Below are positions 1 to 8,676 of a stretch of 64,000 nucleotides of DNA, piece by piece. Every line of letters begins with the position of its first letter. Within the stretch, counting starts at the first letter, position 1. Position numbers and translations under genes: made by a program. The stretch is from a bacterium. GTDB lineage: Bacteria; Auribacterota; UBA3054. The stretch lies in assembly GCA_017557885.1 (NCBI GenBank), contig JAFYXV010000003.1, forward strand, positions 258,902 through 322,901, given 5' to 3'. Under the pieces are notes generated by a model. It saw nothing but the letters and a program-made list of their open reading frames with translations. It was not told the DNA's origin and made no database searches.

Positions 1-702
1 GTAATCCCAGCTGTAGTCGCCTTTTTCCTCTCCTTCGCTTGTGAAGACGGTGTAAGGTTCGGAAGAAAGCGAGAAAACGGAGGGACCGGAAGATTCCTTT
101 TCAACGAGCTGGATCGTCATGGATCTGTCGTAACCTTCGATCCAGTCGGTGCTGTAAGTAATGTTGGCGGGAGAATCGAGCAAAAGCGTATCAGCCGAAA
201 CGCTTACGTTGTCGAGCTTGAAATCGTCAGACCAATTCGTCGCCACAGAAGTATCGTCGGACAGAGTGACATAGACCGTCTCGGAATCGACCGCGTAGGA
301 AACGCCGTTGGTGGTATCGGTGATCACGTGCGTAAGGGCGTAAACTTTCGCGCTTCCCCTCGGCAGGATCGATTCGTCGGTGTTTGAGTAGTTCCAGTTG
401 AATTTGCCTTCGAGGCCTTCAACGTCGGCAGAAAAAACATTCTGCTCCAGAACGCCCTCGGCGTTCGCTTTCACTACCACTCCCCTGTTATAGCCCAAAT
501 CGACCCAGCGGGTGCTGTACTGAAGCTCGTTCCAAAAATGGAGTTCGATGGGATTGGAGGAAGTGTTCGGCACGTTGACAGTATCCAGGCTGACCGGGTT
601 CGACCAAGCTTCGCTGAATTCGCTGACGCTGTCCGCTTCCTCCGCTAAGGAAGGTAAGTTCAAAAGCACCAGCAAGCTTAAGGTTAAGATCGTTTTCTTC
701 AT
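1..702 (-). CDS. secreted repeat protein, C-terminus cut by window edge
   Basis: The reverse strand is open from an ATG at 702 through base 1, giving 234 codons with no stop. Residues 1-20 form a signal peptide (MKK start, leucine-rich core, cleavage near PSLA-EE). The rest is extracytoplasmic and rich in Ser, Asp, Val and Asn. A motif of the type YST-x-W...G-Y-[ND]-R occurs near residues 62 and 183, so the protein appears to contain a repeat of about 120 residues. No enzymatic motif is visible and I do not recognise a family; a surface or cell-wall protein is the likely role. A promoter and a hairpin-bearing leader of about 120 bases lie upstream. Confidence 0.75.
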   Translation of the reverse strand, partial: MKKTILTLSLLVLLNLPSLAEEADSVSEFSEAWSNPVSLDTVNVPNTSSNPIELHFWNELQYSTRWVDLGYNRGVVVKANAEGVLEQNVFSADVEGLEGKFNWNYSNTDESILPRGSAKVYALTHVITDTTNGVSYAVDSETVYVTLSDDTSVATNWSDDFKLDNVSVSADTLLLDSPANITYSTDWIEGYDRSMTIQLVEKESSGPSVFSLSSEPYTVFTSEGEEKGDYSWDY

Positions 703-752
703 ATTTATATAACTCTTATTTGATTACGATTCGATCCCTTTACCGGGCCAAT

Positions 753-777
753 CTTCGGCAGCGTTTGCGCTCCGAAG
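753..777 (-). promoter_or_regulatory. leader hairpin in the 703-1031 intergenic region
   Basis: A stem with arms 753-763 and 768-777 (ten pairs, one bulged base, four-base TTTG/CAAA loop) sits inside the predicted leader of the minus-strand gene starting at 702. A competing pairing exists: GCGCTC further 5' in the leader can pair with GAGCGC inside this stem. There is no T-run after it, so it is not a plain terminator. The rest of 703-1031 holds the promoter at 829-857 and the terminator at 976-1007; nothing else was seen. Confidence 0.4.
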
Positions 778-828
778 CTTCCTGAGCGCCGATATCCTTT
801 TTCAGGGTAAAAGCACACACAGTTGGAG

Positions 829-857
829 ATTATATCAAAGCATTAAACGCATTTCAA
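829..857 (-). promoter_or_regulatory. promoter of the secreted repeat protein
   Basis: On the reverse strand TTGAAA (852-857) is followed after 17 bases by TATAAT (829-834). It points towards the ATG at 702 and leaves a leader of about 120 bases. Spacing and both boxes match a housekeeping sigma-70 promoter. Confidence 0.7.
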
Positions 858-975
858 GGGCTTAATGGTGTGTATGGATTAACCATCTGTATTACGCACA
901 TTTATTTTTTAAGCTTTCAGTGAAAAAAGCACTTTTTTGCCTAAATTTGATTGAATTCAATTTTAAAAACGGCAC

Positions 976-1007
976 AAAAAAAACGGGAGGGTGATCCCTC
1001 CCGTTTT
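976..1007 (-). terminator. rho-independent terminator of the esterase gene
   Basis: A perfect 12-bp stem (980-991 with 996-1007, loop TGAT) is followed on the reverse strand by a run of T. It lies about 25 bases after the esterase stop codon. Confidence 0.9.
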
Positions 1008-1031
1008 GAACGCCTGTTCCTCGGATAAAAA

Positions 1032-2852
1032 TCAGAACCAGGGAGCGCTGCTTTTGTATTTGCCGGCGCTGTCCAGGAAAATATTGGTGGAACCCAGCGA
1101 CTGGTCGAGCTTGATCTCCAGAGGAACATATGTGTTGAAAGGCACCTTCTGGAGCTGTTCGTAGAATAGGCTGTTGGTGGTGAAGAGTTTCAGATCGCAG
1201 CGGATGAAATCCTTGTTGGGCTTGCCATGGATCTTGCCGCTGATCTTCTCGTCCGTATTCCTTACCTTGTAGTTGGAAACATAATCGTTCTGCCTGGTCC
1301 AGCCGCCCTGGGTAAGGGGGATCTCCACGCCGCCGAAAGTGATCTTGCCCTGGCCGTGGGGCGTTTCCCAGACCAGGTTCGTCTGGGTTATGTTGCTGAC
1401 GTAGAGGGAAAGCGAAGTGCGCTTCTTGTTGATCACCACTTTCTTGATCCTGAAATCCGTGCTGCCCCTGAAATAGGTCAAGCCCACGCTGTTGGTCAGA
1501 TGGCTCCCGCTCACGGCGTAGATCTTTATGTTGTTGTTGCCTTTGAATAAAGGAAGAGTCCCCGCCCAGTTGCCTTTCGCGTCAAGCTCCACCTTTGCGT
1601 CTTCGCCGTTCTGTCCTCTTACGGAGGCGTAAACGTTCGAGATGCCGCTGTCGGCATAAGCCGTGCCGTACACTTCCGTCTCGGTATCGTAAGTGAAATA
1701 TTTCTCCCCCGCCTTGTGGGACAAGAGCTCGATTTCCGGCTTGGCTTCCTTCGGGACTCTCAGGTTCACGAAGACCCAGTTCGTGTAGCCGTTCTCCGCC
1801 ACCGCGTAGGCTTTGATCTTGTTGGCGCCCTCTTCCAAATTCAGGGCGCACTGCCAGTTTGTCGTTCCTTCCGCGGTAAGATCCTTCGTGCCGGAAGCGC
1901 TCACCTGCTTAACGGTCACCTTCCTGATGCCGCTCGTATGGCTGGCCGTCCCTTTGAGGATGTAATCCCCCATCGCGGCGTCCACGTCGTCGTACTCGTC
2001 GGAAGAGGTTATGTTGATATCCGGGAAAAGCGCCAGCTGCTTGGAGAAGTGATCGAGATGCGCAGGGATCCTTTCGCGCCAATACTTCCAGTTATGTTTC
2101 CCCTCCGGGCGCGAGAAGACCACGTCCACGTTCTTTCTCCGCCCCAGCGCCGCCAGGCAGTTGTACATGTCCATGTTGACCTCGGCCAGATTATATGTCT
2201 CAAGATAGATGTCCTCGTCGCCGCAGTCGAAGAAAAGCTTGATGAACTTCTTGGGCGCCACCGCCGTGGCGATCTCGTTTGTCTGCAATGTGCTGACGCC
2301 GTCCAAAACTTTGCTGATCTTCGGTCCCACGAAAGCGCCGCTCATGGAGGAAGCCGCGCAGTAGCGGCAGTTGTAGTAAGCGTCGCAGCAGCCGGCGATC
2401 CTGAAGGACGCGTAGCCGCCCATGGAAATGCCGCTGATGCCGCGGATGTTTTTCACGCGGTACTTTTTCGCGAGATGATTAGGAAGATCCTTGCACATCG
2501 CCCCCATGTAGCCGTTCGCGTATTCGAACCAGGAATTCTCATAAATAGCGCCTTTCCAGCGGCTGCCCTGGGGGAAGACGATGATGAACTCGTTGGTGTG
2601 GGTCGTTCCCATAAAAGTCTCATACGCTTCCTCGTACCAGGTCTGGTCGTTCTGGTCGCGGCCGTGCAGGAAATATATGACGGGATAATACTTGTTAGTC
2701 TGCCAGTTGTAGCCGCTGGGCAATATCACGCCGTACCTGAGATCGCGTCCCACGCTGTCGCTGTGATAGACCTTGTTGGTCTCCCATACCATGGCTGAAA
2801 GATCGGCCGCGCAAAAGAATATTGCAACGGCAAAAAGAATAAGTTTTTTCAT
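1032..2852 (-). CDS. secreted alpha/beta-hydrolase esterase with Ig-like domains
   Basis: 606 residues with a signal peptide (about 1-20) and an esterase D / feruloyl-esterase-type alpha/beta-hydrolase domain over roughly 25-275. The nucleophile elbow is GISMGG with Ser about 143, an HGRD oxyanion-type segment comes earlier, and a likely catalytic His is near 253 in GKHNWKYW. Two beta-sandwich domains of the glucodextranase/Ig-like type follow (about 290-480), then a C-terminal beta-rich region. Such enzymes remove acyl groups from plant polysaccharides or act on related esters; the substrate cannot be read here. It starts 14 bases after the solute-binding protein gene, so the two are probably cotranscribed. 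A strong terminator follows. Confidence 0.85.
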   Translation of the reverse strand: MKKLILFAVAIFFCAADLSAMVWETNKVYHSDSVGRDLRYGVILPSGYNWQTNKYYPVIYFLHGRDQNDQTWYEEAYETFMGTTHTNEFIIVFPQGSRWKGAIYENSWFEYANGYMGAMCKDLPNHLAKKYRVKNIRGISGISMGGYASFRIAGCCDAYYNCRYCAASSMSGAFVGPKISKVLDGVSTLQTNEIATAVAPKKFIKLFFDCGDEDIYLETYNLAEVNMDMYNCLAALGRRKNVDVVFSRPEGKHNWKYWRERIPAHLDHFSKQLALFPDINITSSDEYDDVDAAMGDYILKGTASHTSGIRKVTVKQVSASGTKDLTAEGTTNWQCALNLEEGANKIKAYAVAENGYTNWVFVNLRVPKEAKPEIELLSHKAGEKYFTYDTETEVYGTAYADSGISNVYASVRGQNGEDAKVELDAKGNWAGTLPLFKGNNNIKIYAVSGSHLTNSVGLTYFRGSTDFRIKKVVINKKRTSLSLYVSNITQTNLVWETPHGQGKITFGGVEIPLTQGGWTRQNDYVSNYKVRNTDEKISGKIHGKPNKDFIRCDLKLFTTNSLFYEQLQKVPFNTYVPLEIKLDQSLGSTNIFLDSAGKYKSSAPWF

Positions 2853-2866
2853 AAAAGGCCTCGCTT

Positions 2867-4237
2867 TTATTTATGATTGCTGATGATCTTTTTATAGCGT
2901 TTCCCGGCGTCGTTGGACCAATCGGTCTGCAGTTTTGCCCGGATCAGGGAATTGGTGTAATCGCCCTTGCCCAGCCTTTGAAATTCCTCGGAAGAGGAGA
3001 CGGGATGAGCGAAAAAAAGCTTTTTTATCTCTTGGTTGTCAGGAGAAGCGAGGACTGTTTTCCAAGCCTTCACGCAATCCTCCCTGTGGTCGATGAAAAG
3101 TATCCCGAGGTAATCCCTGAAGATGTTCATCCTGGCGGCCGCGGCCTCAAGGTCGTAGCGAAATTTCACCGGCATATCGAAGGGCGAAGATCTAAGCATG
3201 GCCCCATGGGGATATTTTTCATACATATAAGGGCAGACGGACATTTTAAGCAGGGCGTGCTCCCTGGGGGCGTCCGGATCCGTCTTGGGGAAAAAGGACC
3301 AGAGCTTCTGGCCTTTCTCCGAAAGGTTGAAGATCACGAAATCCCTCGCCAGTTCGTAATTTTCTGTTCCTTTCATAAGCGCTATGGCGTCCGGAGTAAT
3401 TACGGTCTCCCCCGGCGGCAGCACGAAACCCAGCCGCTCCTCGCCTGCGTCCATTATGGCGTTCAGGGCGTAAACGTCGATGCAGAGTCCGAAAGCCGCC
3501 TCGCCCAATGCCACGTCCTTGGGGATGCTCCCCGCGTTGCCGGAAAAGGAACGGCAGTTGCCGCTCATGGCGCTGATTATCTCCATGCCCTTTTCCCATC
3601 CGAAACTCTGGACAATGATCTCGTACATCATGAAGACGGAGCCGGATTTCCTGGGATCGGCGGAGGCGATCCAGGAGCAGCATTCCCCTTTCGCCAGATC
3701 CGCCCAGCTTGAAGGTTCCTTTATTCCCAGCTTTTCCAGAATGATCTTGTTGTAGATTATCCCGAAGCCGGAAAGCCCCACGCCGTACCAATAGCCCTCC
3801 TCGTCCAAAACGGGAACTCCCGCGCAGCTTTTGCCGATCTTCTCCAAAAGATCCTCGGGAAGAGGGCATTTTTCCAGCAGCCCTTCTTTCTTCAGGGCCA
3901 GGTAAGGGTCCGTGCCGCCTCCGAAAAGGATGTCCACGCCGATCCCTTCGGGCTTGTTTTGAAAAGAGGAGCGGATATAGCGTATGATGTCCGAAGTTCC
4001 CCCCACATCCAGCCAGTCGAAGCGCACGATCTTCTCGCCTCTTTCCCTTCTCAGATCGTTGTAGGCTCTTTCGACCTCCTCCCTGACGCCTTCCCAATGG
4101 GGGGAAAGAATGGTGAGAACTCCGGCGTACTCGACGTTTCCGGAATTTATCCGGGCGCCCTGGCGGCCCGGCCGCAAGGCCAGGCCGCCCAGAACCGCCA
4201 GAAAAAGGAGGGCAAGCGCTAAAGAGCCAAGGCGCAT
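2867..4237 (-). CDS. ABC transporter substrate-binding protein (family 1 type)
   Basis: 456 residues. An N-terminal hydrophobic segment (3-21) acts as signal or anchor; there is no lipobox Cys. The body is a periplasmic binding fold of the iron/putrescine (AfuA/PotD-like) class: a first lobe with GGTSDIIRYI and DILFGGGTDP, a hinge segment YWYGVGLSGFGIIYN and the typical 'PSSWADL' region. Ligand unknown. No permease or ATPase gene lies beside it, which is unusual for a binding protein. The gene lies 9 bases after pta and 14 bases before the esterase, suggesting one transcript pta-SBP-esterase. Confidence 0.8.
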   Translation of the reverse strand: MRLGSLALALLFLAVLGGLALRPGRQGARINSGNVEYAGVLTILSPHWEGVREEVERAYNDLRRERGEKIVRFDWLDVGGTSDIIRYIRSSFQNKPEGIGVDILFGGGTDPYLALKKEGLLEKCPLPEDLLEKIGKSCAGVPVLDEEGYWYGVGLSGFGIIYNKIILEKLGIKEPSSWADLAKGECCSWIASADPRKSGSVFMMYEIIVQSFGWEKGMEIISAMSGNCRSFSGNAGSIPKDVALGEAAFGLCIDVYALNAIMDAGEERLGFVLPPGETVITPDAIALMKGTENYELARDFVIFNLSEKGQKLWSFFPKTDPDAPREHALLKMSVCPYMYEKYPHGAMLRSSPFDMPVKFRYDLEAAAARMNIFRDYLGILFIDHREDCVKAWKTVLASPDNQEIKKLFFAHPVSSSEEFQRLGKGDYTNSLIRAKLQTDWSNDAGKRYKKIISNHK

Positions 4238-4246
4238 CGTGTCGTA

Positions 4247-5242
4247 TTATTCGGTAACGGCGGTGATGGCCGCAACCGTCACGATATCCTCGGGCTTGCA
4301 GCCGCGGGACAGATCGTTGACGGAGCGGGCGCAGCCCTGAAGCAGCGGACCGAAGGCTTCCGCTTTCGCGAGCCTTTCCGTCAGCTTGTAGGCGATGTTG
4401 CCGGCGTTGAGATCAGGGAAGATGAGAACGTTGGCTTTGCCCGTGACCGGGCTGCCGGGAGCTTTCTTGGCGCCGATGGCTTCGATCAAAGCCGCGTCGG
4501 CCTGAAGCTCGCCGTCCACCTTGAGTTCCGGGGCGCGCTCCTTGACGATATTGGTGGCCTCGATGACCTTGTCCACGATGGCGTCCTTGGCGCTGCCCTT
4601 GGTGGAGAAGGAAAGCATCGCCACATAGGGTTCCACCTGCAGGATATTGCGGCAGGAATCGGAAGCCGCTATGGCGATGTCCGCCAGCTGTTCCGCCGTG
4701 GGGTTAGGCACCACGCCGCAGTCGGAATAAACGAAGGCTCCGTCGGCGCCGTAGGGGCAGTTGGGAACCACCATGAGGAAGTAGCTGGACAGCGTCTTGA
4801 TGCCCGGCTTGGTCTTCAAAACGTGCAGGGCGGAGCGGAGCATGTTGGCGGTGGAATTGAAAGCGCCGCCCACATAACCGTAAGCCAGATTGTCTTTCGT
4901 CATCATGGCGGCGATGTAAAGATGGTTCTTCATCATTTCGGCCGCCTGGTCCATAGAGAGACCTTTGGCCTTGCGCATCTCGTAGAATTTCTCCACGAAA
5001 CCGTTTTCCTCGACCACCTTGTCAGGGTCGTAGAGCGTCACGCCCTCCAGGGTGACTCCCTGTTCCTTCGCCAGCTTGTTGACCTCGTCGGCCTTGCCGA
5101 TCATGGCGACTTTGCAGAAGCCCTCTTTGACGACCTTGGAGGCCGCAATGACCATGCGGGGGTCCCAGGATTCCGAGAGGATGATGGTGCGCTGAAGTTT
5201 GGCGGCGCGTTCTTTCAATTCTTGAATGATGTTGCGACTCAT
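4247..5242 (-). CDS. pta: phosphate acetyltransferase
   Basis: 331 residues, the length of the short single-domain Pta. It interconverts acetyl-CoA plus phosphate with acetyl phosphate plus CoA in the cytoplasm, the first step of acetate formation. Family motifs include the N-terminal ILSESWDPR stretch, the [18 protein letters not shown] segment and the C-terminal [16 protein letters not shown] stretch that precedes the last catalytic helix. A clear AAGGAG ribosome site precedes the ATG. Acetate kinase is not in the window. The aminotransferase is divergent from it across 165 bases; downstream genes on the same strand are the binding protein and esterase. Confidence 0.95.
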   Translation of the reverse strand: MSRNIIQELKERAAKLQRTIILSESWDPRMVIAASKVVKEGFCKVAMIGKADEVNKLAKEQGVTLEGVTLYDPDKVVEENGFVEKFYEMRKAKGLSMDQAAEMMKNHLYIAAMMTKDNLAYGYVGGAFNSTANMLRSALHVLKTKPGIKTLSSYFLMVVPNCPYGADGAFVYSDCGVVPNPTAEQLADIAIAASDSCRNILQVEPYVAMLSFSTKGSAKDAIVDKVIEATNIVKERAPELKVDGELQADAALIEAIGAKKAPGSPVTGKANVLIFPDLNAGNIAYKLTERLAKAEAFGPLLQGCARSVNDLSRGCKPEDIVTVAAITAVTE

Positions 5243-5342
5243 GTCTTCTCCTTAAAATTAGATTTTAATTGTTTGCTTATCTTTTTATTTTACTAAAAAT
5301 CCCCCGCTTAATGAGAAGACGGAACGGTCCTCCGGCCCACCC

Positions 5343-5370
5343 TTGGGGTGAGCGCAGGTTTTGCTATAAT
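5343..5370 (+). promoter_or_regulatory. promoter of the aminotransferase gene
   Basis: An extended -10 box TGC-TATAAT (TATAAT at 5365-5370) has a weak TTGGGG (5343-5348) 16 bases upstream. A near-palindrome ATATG-GCTAGC-ATAT overlaps the predicted transcription start at 5369-5383 and could be an operator. Confidence 0.6.
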
Positions 5371-5407
5371 ATGGCTAGCATATAAAGTAATGAGATAAGG
5401 AGAAAAG

Positions 5408-6595
5408 ATGATATCGAGACGCATGCAGAAAATGGTCGCCGGCAATTCCGTTATCCGCGCCATGTTCGAGGAGGGGCTGAAAATGGCCAGGCAGTACGGG
5501 CCGGAGAATGTTTTTGACTTCAGCCTGGGCAACCCCAACGTTCCCGCCCCGGAAGAATTCAAGAACGCCATTATAAAGATCCTCCAGGACGTTCCGCCCG
5601 TCAAAGTCCACGGCTACATGCCCAACGGCGGCTTTCCCTCCGTCAGGGAAAAGATCGCCGCCTCTCTCAACAAGCGTTTCGGGACCAATTTCAACTCTGA
5701 AAACATCATCATGACCGTGGGCGCCGCCGGCGGCCTGAACATCATTCTCAAGACTCTCCTGAACCCGGGCGACGAAGTCATAACCTTCGCGCCCTTCTTC
5801 GGCGAATACCGCAACTACGTGGCCAACTTCGAGGGCGAACTTGTGGTGGTGCCGCCCAACACCATCAATTTCCAACCTGACCTCGTGGCCTTTGAAAAAC
5901 TCATCCGGCCTCAGACCAAAGCCGTCATCATCAACTCCCCCAACAACCCCACCGGCGTCGTTTACAGCGAAGAGACCGTCAAGCGCCTGAGCTCCATATT
6001 GGAAGAAAAACAAAGGGAATTCAGCTCGTCGATCTATCTGATCTCCGACGAGCCTTACAGAGAGCTCGTTTACGGCGGCACAGAGGTCCCCTATCTTACG
6101 AAATACTACCGCAACACTCTTGTCGGCTACTCCTACAGCAAATCGCTTTCCATCCCCGGCGAACGTCTGGGCTACGTGGCGGTTCCCTCCGAGATCGACG
6201 ACTATGAGCAAGTCTGGAGCGCCCTGGCGGTCGCCAACCGCATCCTTGGCTTCGTCAACGCCCCCTCCCTCGTCCAGCTGGCCGTGGCCGAATGCCTGGA
6301 CGCCAAGACCGACATCGCCTACTACGGGCGCAACCGGGACACCCTCTACGAAGGCTTGACAAAACTTAAATTCCAGTGCGTGAAACCCGAGGGGGCTTTC
6401 TATCTCTTCATGAAAACGCCCATGGAAGACGACAACGCCTTCGCCCAGGCCGCCAAGAAGTTCAACATCCTAGTGGTCCCAGGCAGCGCCTTCGGCTGCC
6501 CCGGCTATGTCAGGATCGCCTACTGCGTCTCCTACGAGACGGTTGTCAATTCTCTCCCCAAATTCGCCGAACTGGCCGCCTCCTGCGGACTTTAA
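5408..6595 (+). CDS. class I/II pyridoxal-phosphate aminotransferase
   Basis: 395 residues of the fold-type I aspartate-aminotransferase family. The PLP-binding Lys is about 245 in SYSKSLSIPGERLGY; NSPNNPTG holds the substrate/PLP-binding Asn, and SDEPYRELVY carries the conserved Asp and Tyr. The N-terminus (DFSLGNPNVPAP) fits substrate-binding loops of this group. The reaction is transfer of an amino group between an amino acid and a 2-oxo acid; the exact substrates are not readable. AAGGAG lies 6 bases before the ATG. It converges on aspartokinase, which may hint at a role in aspartate-family amino acids, but the two are not an operon. Confidence 0.9.
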   Translation: MISRRMQKMVAGNSVIRAMFEEGLKMARQYGPENVFDFSLGNPNVPAPEEFKNAIIKILQDVPPVKVHGYMPNGGFPSVREKIAASLNKRFGTNFNSENIIMTVGAAGGLNIILKTLLNPGDEVITFAPFFGEYRNYVANFEGELVVVPPNTINFQPDLVAFEKLIRPQTKAVIINSPNNPTGVVYSEETVKRLSSILEEKQREFSSSIYLISDEPYRELVYGGTEVPYLTKYYRNTLVGYSYSKSLSIPGERLGYVAVPSEIDDYEQVWSALAVANRILGFVNAPSLVQLAVAECLDAKTDIAYYGRNRDTLYEGLTKLKFQCVKPEGAFYLFMKTPMEDDNAFAQAAKKFNILVVPGSAFGCPGYVRIAYCVSYETVVNSLPKFAELAASCGL

Positions 6596-6615
6596 GGCCT
6601 GACGGTCGAGAAACA

Positions 6616-6650
6616 AAAAAGCCCCTTTTTTTGCAAAAAAGGGGCTTTTT
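6616..6650. terminator. bidirectional terminator between aminotransferase and lysC
   Basis: AAAAAGCCCC pairs with GGGGCTTTTT around a T/A-rich loop. Flanking A and T runs make it work for both converging genes. Confidence 0.9.
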
Positions 6651-6670
6651 TATTGATTCAAAGATCCGGC

Positions 6671-7981
6671 TTATTTCTGTTCGAACTCCTCGTAAATGGC
6701 GCGCACCGCCTCTTCGAAGTCGTTTAGTTCCACGCCCACGATCATGTTGTCCTGGGTGGAGCCAAGGTCGATGACCTGGAGGTTGATGCCGCGCTTGCTA
6801 AGAGCCGTGCAGAGACGGCCGGCGAAGCCCACGCAGCGGATCATGCCCTGGCCGACCGTGGCGATCAAAGCCAGGTTGTCGGTCACTTCCAGGCGGTCGG
6901 GCTGCAATGTTCGCTTGATTTCCTCAAGTATGGAGGGCAGCTGGTCGCCGATGTATTCCTTGCGCACGATGACGGACATGGTGTCGATTCCGGTGGGAGC
7001 GTGCTCAAAATTCACGCCGTGGGTCTCGAAGATCTGCAGAAGGCGGCGGCCGAAGCCCACCATCCTGTTCATGAGCATCTTTTCGATCTGCACCAGATAA
7101 AAATCCTTCCTGCCGGCGATGCCGGTGACGATCCTGTCGTCCTTGGGGCGGGTGGCGACGATCCTGGTATAAGGGCCGCCGGGATCGTTGGTGTTCCTGA
7201 TCTCTATGGGAATGCCCGGTTCGGAGACCGGGTAGATGGATTCGTCGTGAAGAACGTTGGCGCCCATGTAGGCCAGTTCCCGAAGTTCCTTATAGGTCAA
7301 ATTCTCAATATGCTTGGGATTGGAGACCAGCCTCGGGTCGGCCATCATGAAACCGTTGACGTCCGTCCAGTTTTCGTAAAGGTCGGCGTGCACGGCCCTG
7401 GCGGCCACGGCGCCGGAAATATCGGATCCGCCCCGGGAGAAGGTCTTGACCTTTCCCCTGGGAGTGCGGCCGTAAAAGCCCGGCATTACCACCAGTTTCT
7501 CGTCCATGAGTTCCGCGCCCAGTTTGTCGTAGGTCTCGTCCTTTATGAGCCCGTTCGATTCGATCTGAAGAAATTCACCCGGCTCCACGAACTTGGCGCC
7601 CAGCCAGGTGGCCACGATCCTGCCGCAAAGATATTCGCCCCGGGAAGCCATGAAATCCCTGGTGCCGTTGCGGCGCATGGCGTCTTCCGTTTCGTCCAGG
7701 AGCTTGTCGATGTCGATGTCGATCTTCAGATTCTGGACGATCTCTTTATAACGCGTTCTGATCTTCTGGAAAACAGGGGCGATGTCGAGGTTCTGCTCCT
7801 GCATGCTCTGGCACAAAAGCAGAAGGTCGGTGATCTTAACGTCGTCGCTAAACCTTTTCCCGGGGGCGGAGACCACCACGATCTTCCTTTCGGGATCGCT
7901 TTCGATAATGGAACGGACTTTCAGGAACTGCTCGGCGTCAGCCAAAGAGGAGCCGCCGAATTTACAGACTTTCAAACTCAT
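6671..7981 (-). CDS. lysC: aspartokinase
   Basis: 436 residues. Phosphorylates L-aspartate to aspartyl-4-phosphate, the entry to lysine, threonine, methionine and diaminopimelate synthesis. Residues 4-10 hold the family signature KFGGSS; FSRGGSDISGA (about 180) and the ENWTDVNG stretch are substrate and nucleotide-binding segments. The last third (about 300-436) contains two ACT regulatory domains, so feedback inhibition by an end product is expected. It lies just downstream of the small lipoprotein gene's terminator on the same strand, with only 58 bases between the two genes, so its promoter may overlap that hairpin or it may depend on read-through. Confidence 0.95.
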   Translation of the reverse strand: MSLKVCKFGGSSLADAEQFLKVRSIIESDPERKIVVVSAPGKRFSDDVKITDLLLLCQSMQEQNLDIAPVFQKIRTRYKEIVQNLKIDIDIDKLLDETEDAMRRNGTRDFMASRGEYLCGRIVATWLGAKFVEPGEFLQIESNGLIKDETYDKLGAELMDEKLVVMPGFYGRTPRGKVKTFSRGGSDISGAVAARAVHADLYENWTDVNGFMMADPRLVSNPKHIENLTYKELRELAYMGANVLHDESIYPVSEPGIPIEIRNTNDPGGPYTRIVATRPKDDRIVTGIAGRKDFYLVQIEKMLMNRMVGFGRRLLQIFETHGVNFEHAPTGIDTMSVIVRKEYIGDQLPSILEEIKRTLQPDRLEVTDNLALIATVGQGMIRCVGFAGRLCTALSKRGINLQVIDLGSTQDNMIVGVELNDFEEAVRAIYEEFEQK

Positions 7982-7984
7982 GAT

Positions 7985-8028
7985 TCAAAAAAAAAGATGG
8001 CGGGAACCGCTCTGATGAGCGGTTCCCG
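7985..8028 (-). terminator. terminator of the small lipoprotein gene
   Basis: A 12-bp stem (8001-8012 with 8017-8028, loop TGAT, the same loop as at 992-995) is followed on the reverse strand by CCATC and then a T-run. It lies between the lipoprotein stop and the lysC start. Confidence 0.85.
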
Positions 8029-8039
8029 CGGGGAATAGA

Positions 8040-8396
8040 TTATCTGGAAACGGTGGCCGAAACAGTGGCCTTCTTGTACCAAAGCACAAAGGTGAACGGA
8101 AGCCACACGGATTCTTCCTGCGGAACGACCGTGGTGATCTGGGTCGCGCCTTCGGCCTTGGCTTTCGCGGTCAGGTCGAGCAAGGTTTGTTCGAAATTGA
8201 CTTCGCGTCCGCCTTCAGTCCAAAGAGGATAGGTGGGGAGGAAATAAAGGCCGCATCTGCTGGCCAGTAAACCGACGGACTGGTTGCCGTCGCAGGGCAT
8301 GCCTCTGAAGGCGCTGTTCTTGGCAACGGAAACGTCAGCGCAGCCGGCTAAGACCAAAGCGGCCAAAAGAACGAGGGACAGCACAACTTTTTTCAT
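8040..8396 (-). CDS. small lipoprotein of unknown function
   Basis: 118 residues. A type II signal peptide ends in LVLAGC, so Cys19 is the predicted lipidated residue. The mature part is about 100 residues with alternating hydrophobic positions (GLYFLPTYPLW, then a KAKAEGATQITTV helix-strand and WLPFTFVLWYKKATVSATV), resembling small outer-membrane-associated lipoproteins of unknown function. I do not assign a family. It lies 34 bases downstream of tRNA-Pro on the same strand and could be cotranscribed with the tRNAs. Confidence 0.75.
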   Translation of the reverse strand: MKKVVLSLVLLAALVLAGCADVSVAKNSAFRGMPCDGNQSVGLLASRCGLYFLPTYPLWTEGGREVNFEQTLLDLTAKAKAEGATQITTVVPQEESVWLPFTFVLWYKKATVSATVSR

Positions 8397-8430
8397 CTTG
8401 ATCTCCTATGGTTAGGTTGTTGGAGGTTTA

Positions 8431-8505
8431 TCGGAGTGAGAGGATTCGAACCTCCGACTTCTTGCTCCCAAAGCAAGCGCTCTAGCCAGGCTGAGCTACA
8501 CTCCG
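8431..8505 (-). tRNA. tRNA-Pro(TGG)
   Basis: Reverse strand folds into a 75-nt cloverleaf: acceptor CGGAGTG/CACTCCG with discriminator A, anticodon loop TTTGGGA (anticodon TGG), T-loop TTCGAAT. The CCA end is not encoded. Confidence 0.95.
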
Positions 8506-8541
8506 TCAAAACTTTTTTCTATTTTAGCAGAATTTAACTGG

Positions 8542-8626
8542 CGGAGAGTGAGGGATTCGAACCCCCGGACCGTTTCCGGTCAACGGTTTTCAAAACCGTC
8601 GCGATCGACCACTCTGCCAACTCTCC
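8542..8626 (-). tRNA. tRNA-Ser(TGA)
   Basis: Reverse strand gives an 85-nt class II tRNA: acceptor GGAGAGT/ACTCTCC with discriminator G, anticodon loop TTTGAAA (anticodon TGA) and a long variable arm. CCA is not encoded. It lies upstream of tRNA-Pro on the same strand. Confidence 0.95.
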
Positions 8627-8641
8627 GCAAAGTGTTGATAA

Positions 8642-8650
8642 ATTATAGCA
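8642..8650 (-). promoter_or_regulatory. extended -10 box for the tRNA-Ser/tRNA-Pro unit
   Basis: Reverse-strand TGC-TATAAT (TATAAT at 8642-8647) sits 15 bases before the tRNA-Ser 5' end. No good -35 box was seen. Confidence 0.6.
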
Positions 8651-8676
8651 AAAATCGCCGTAAACACACTAAACAA

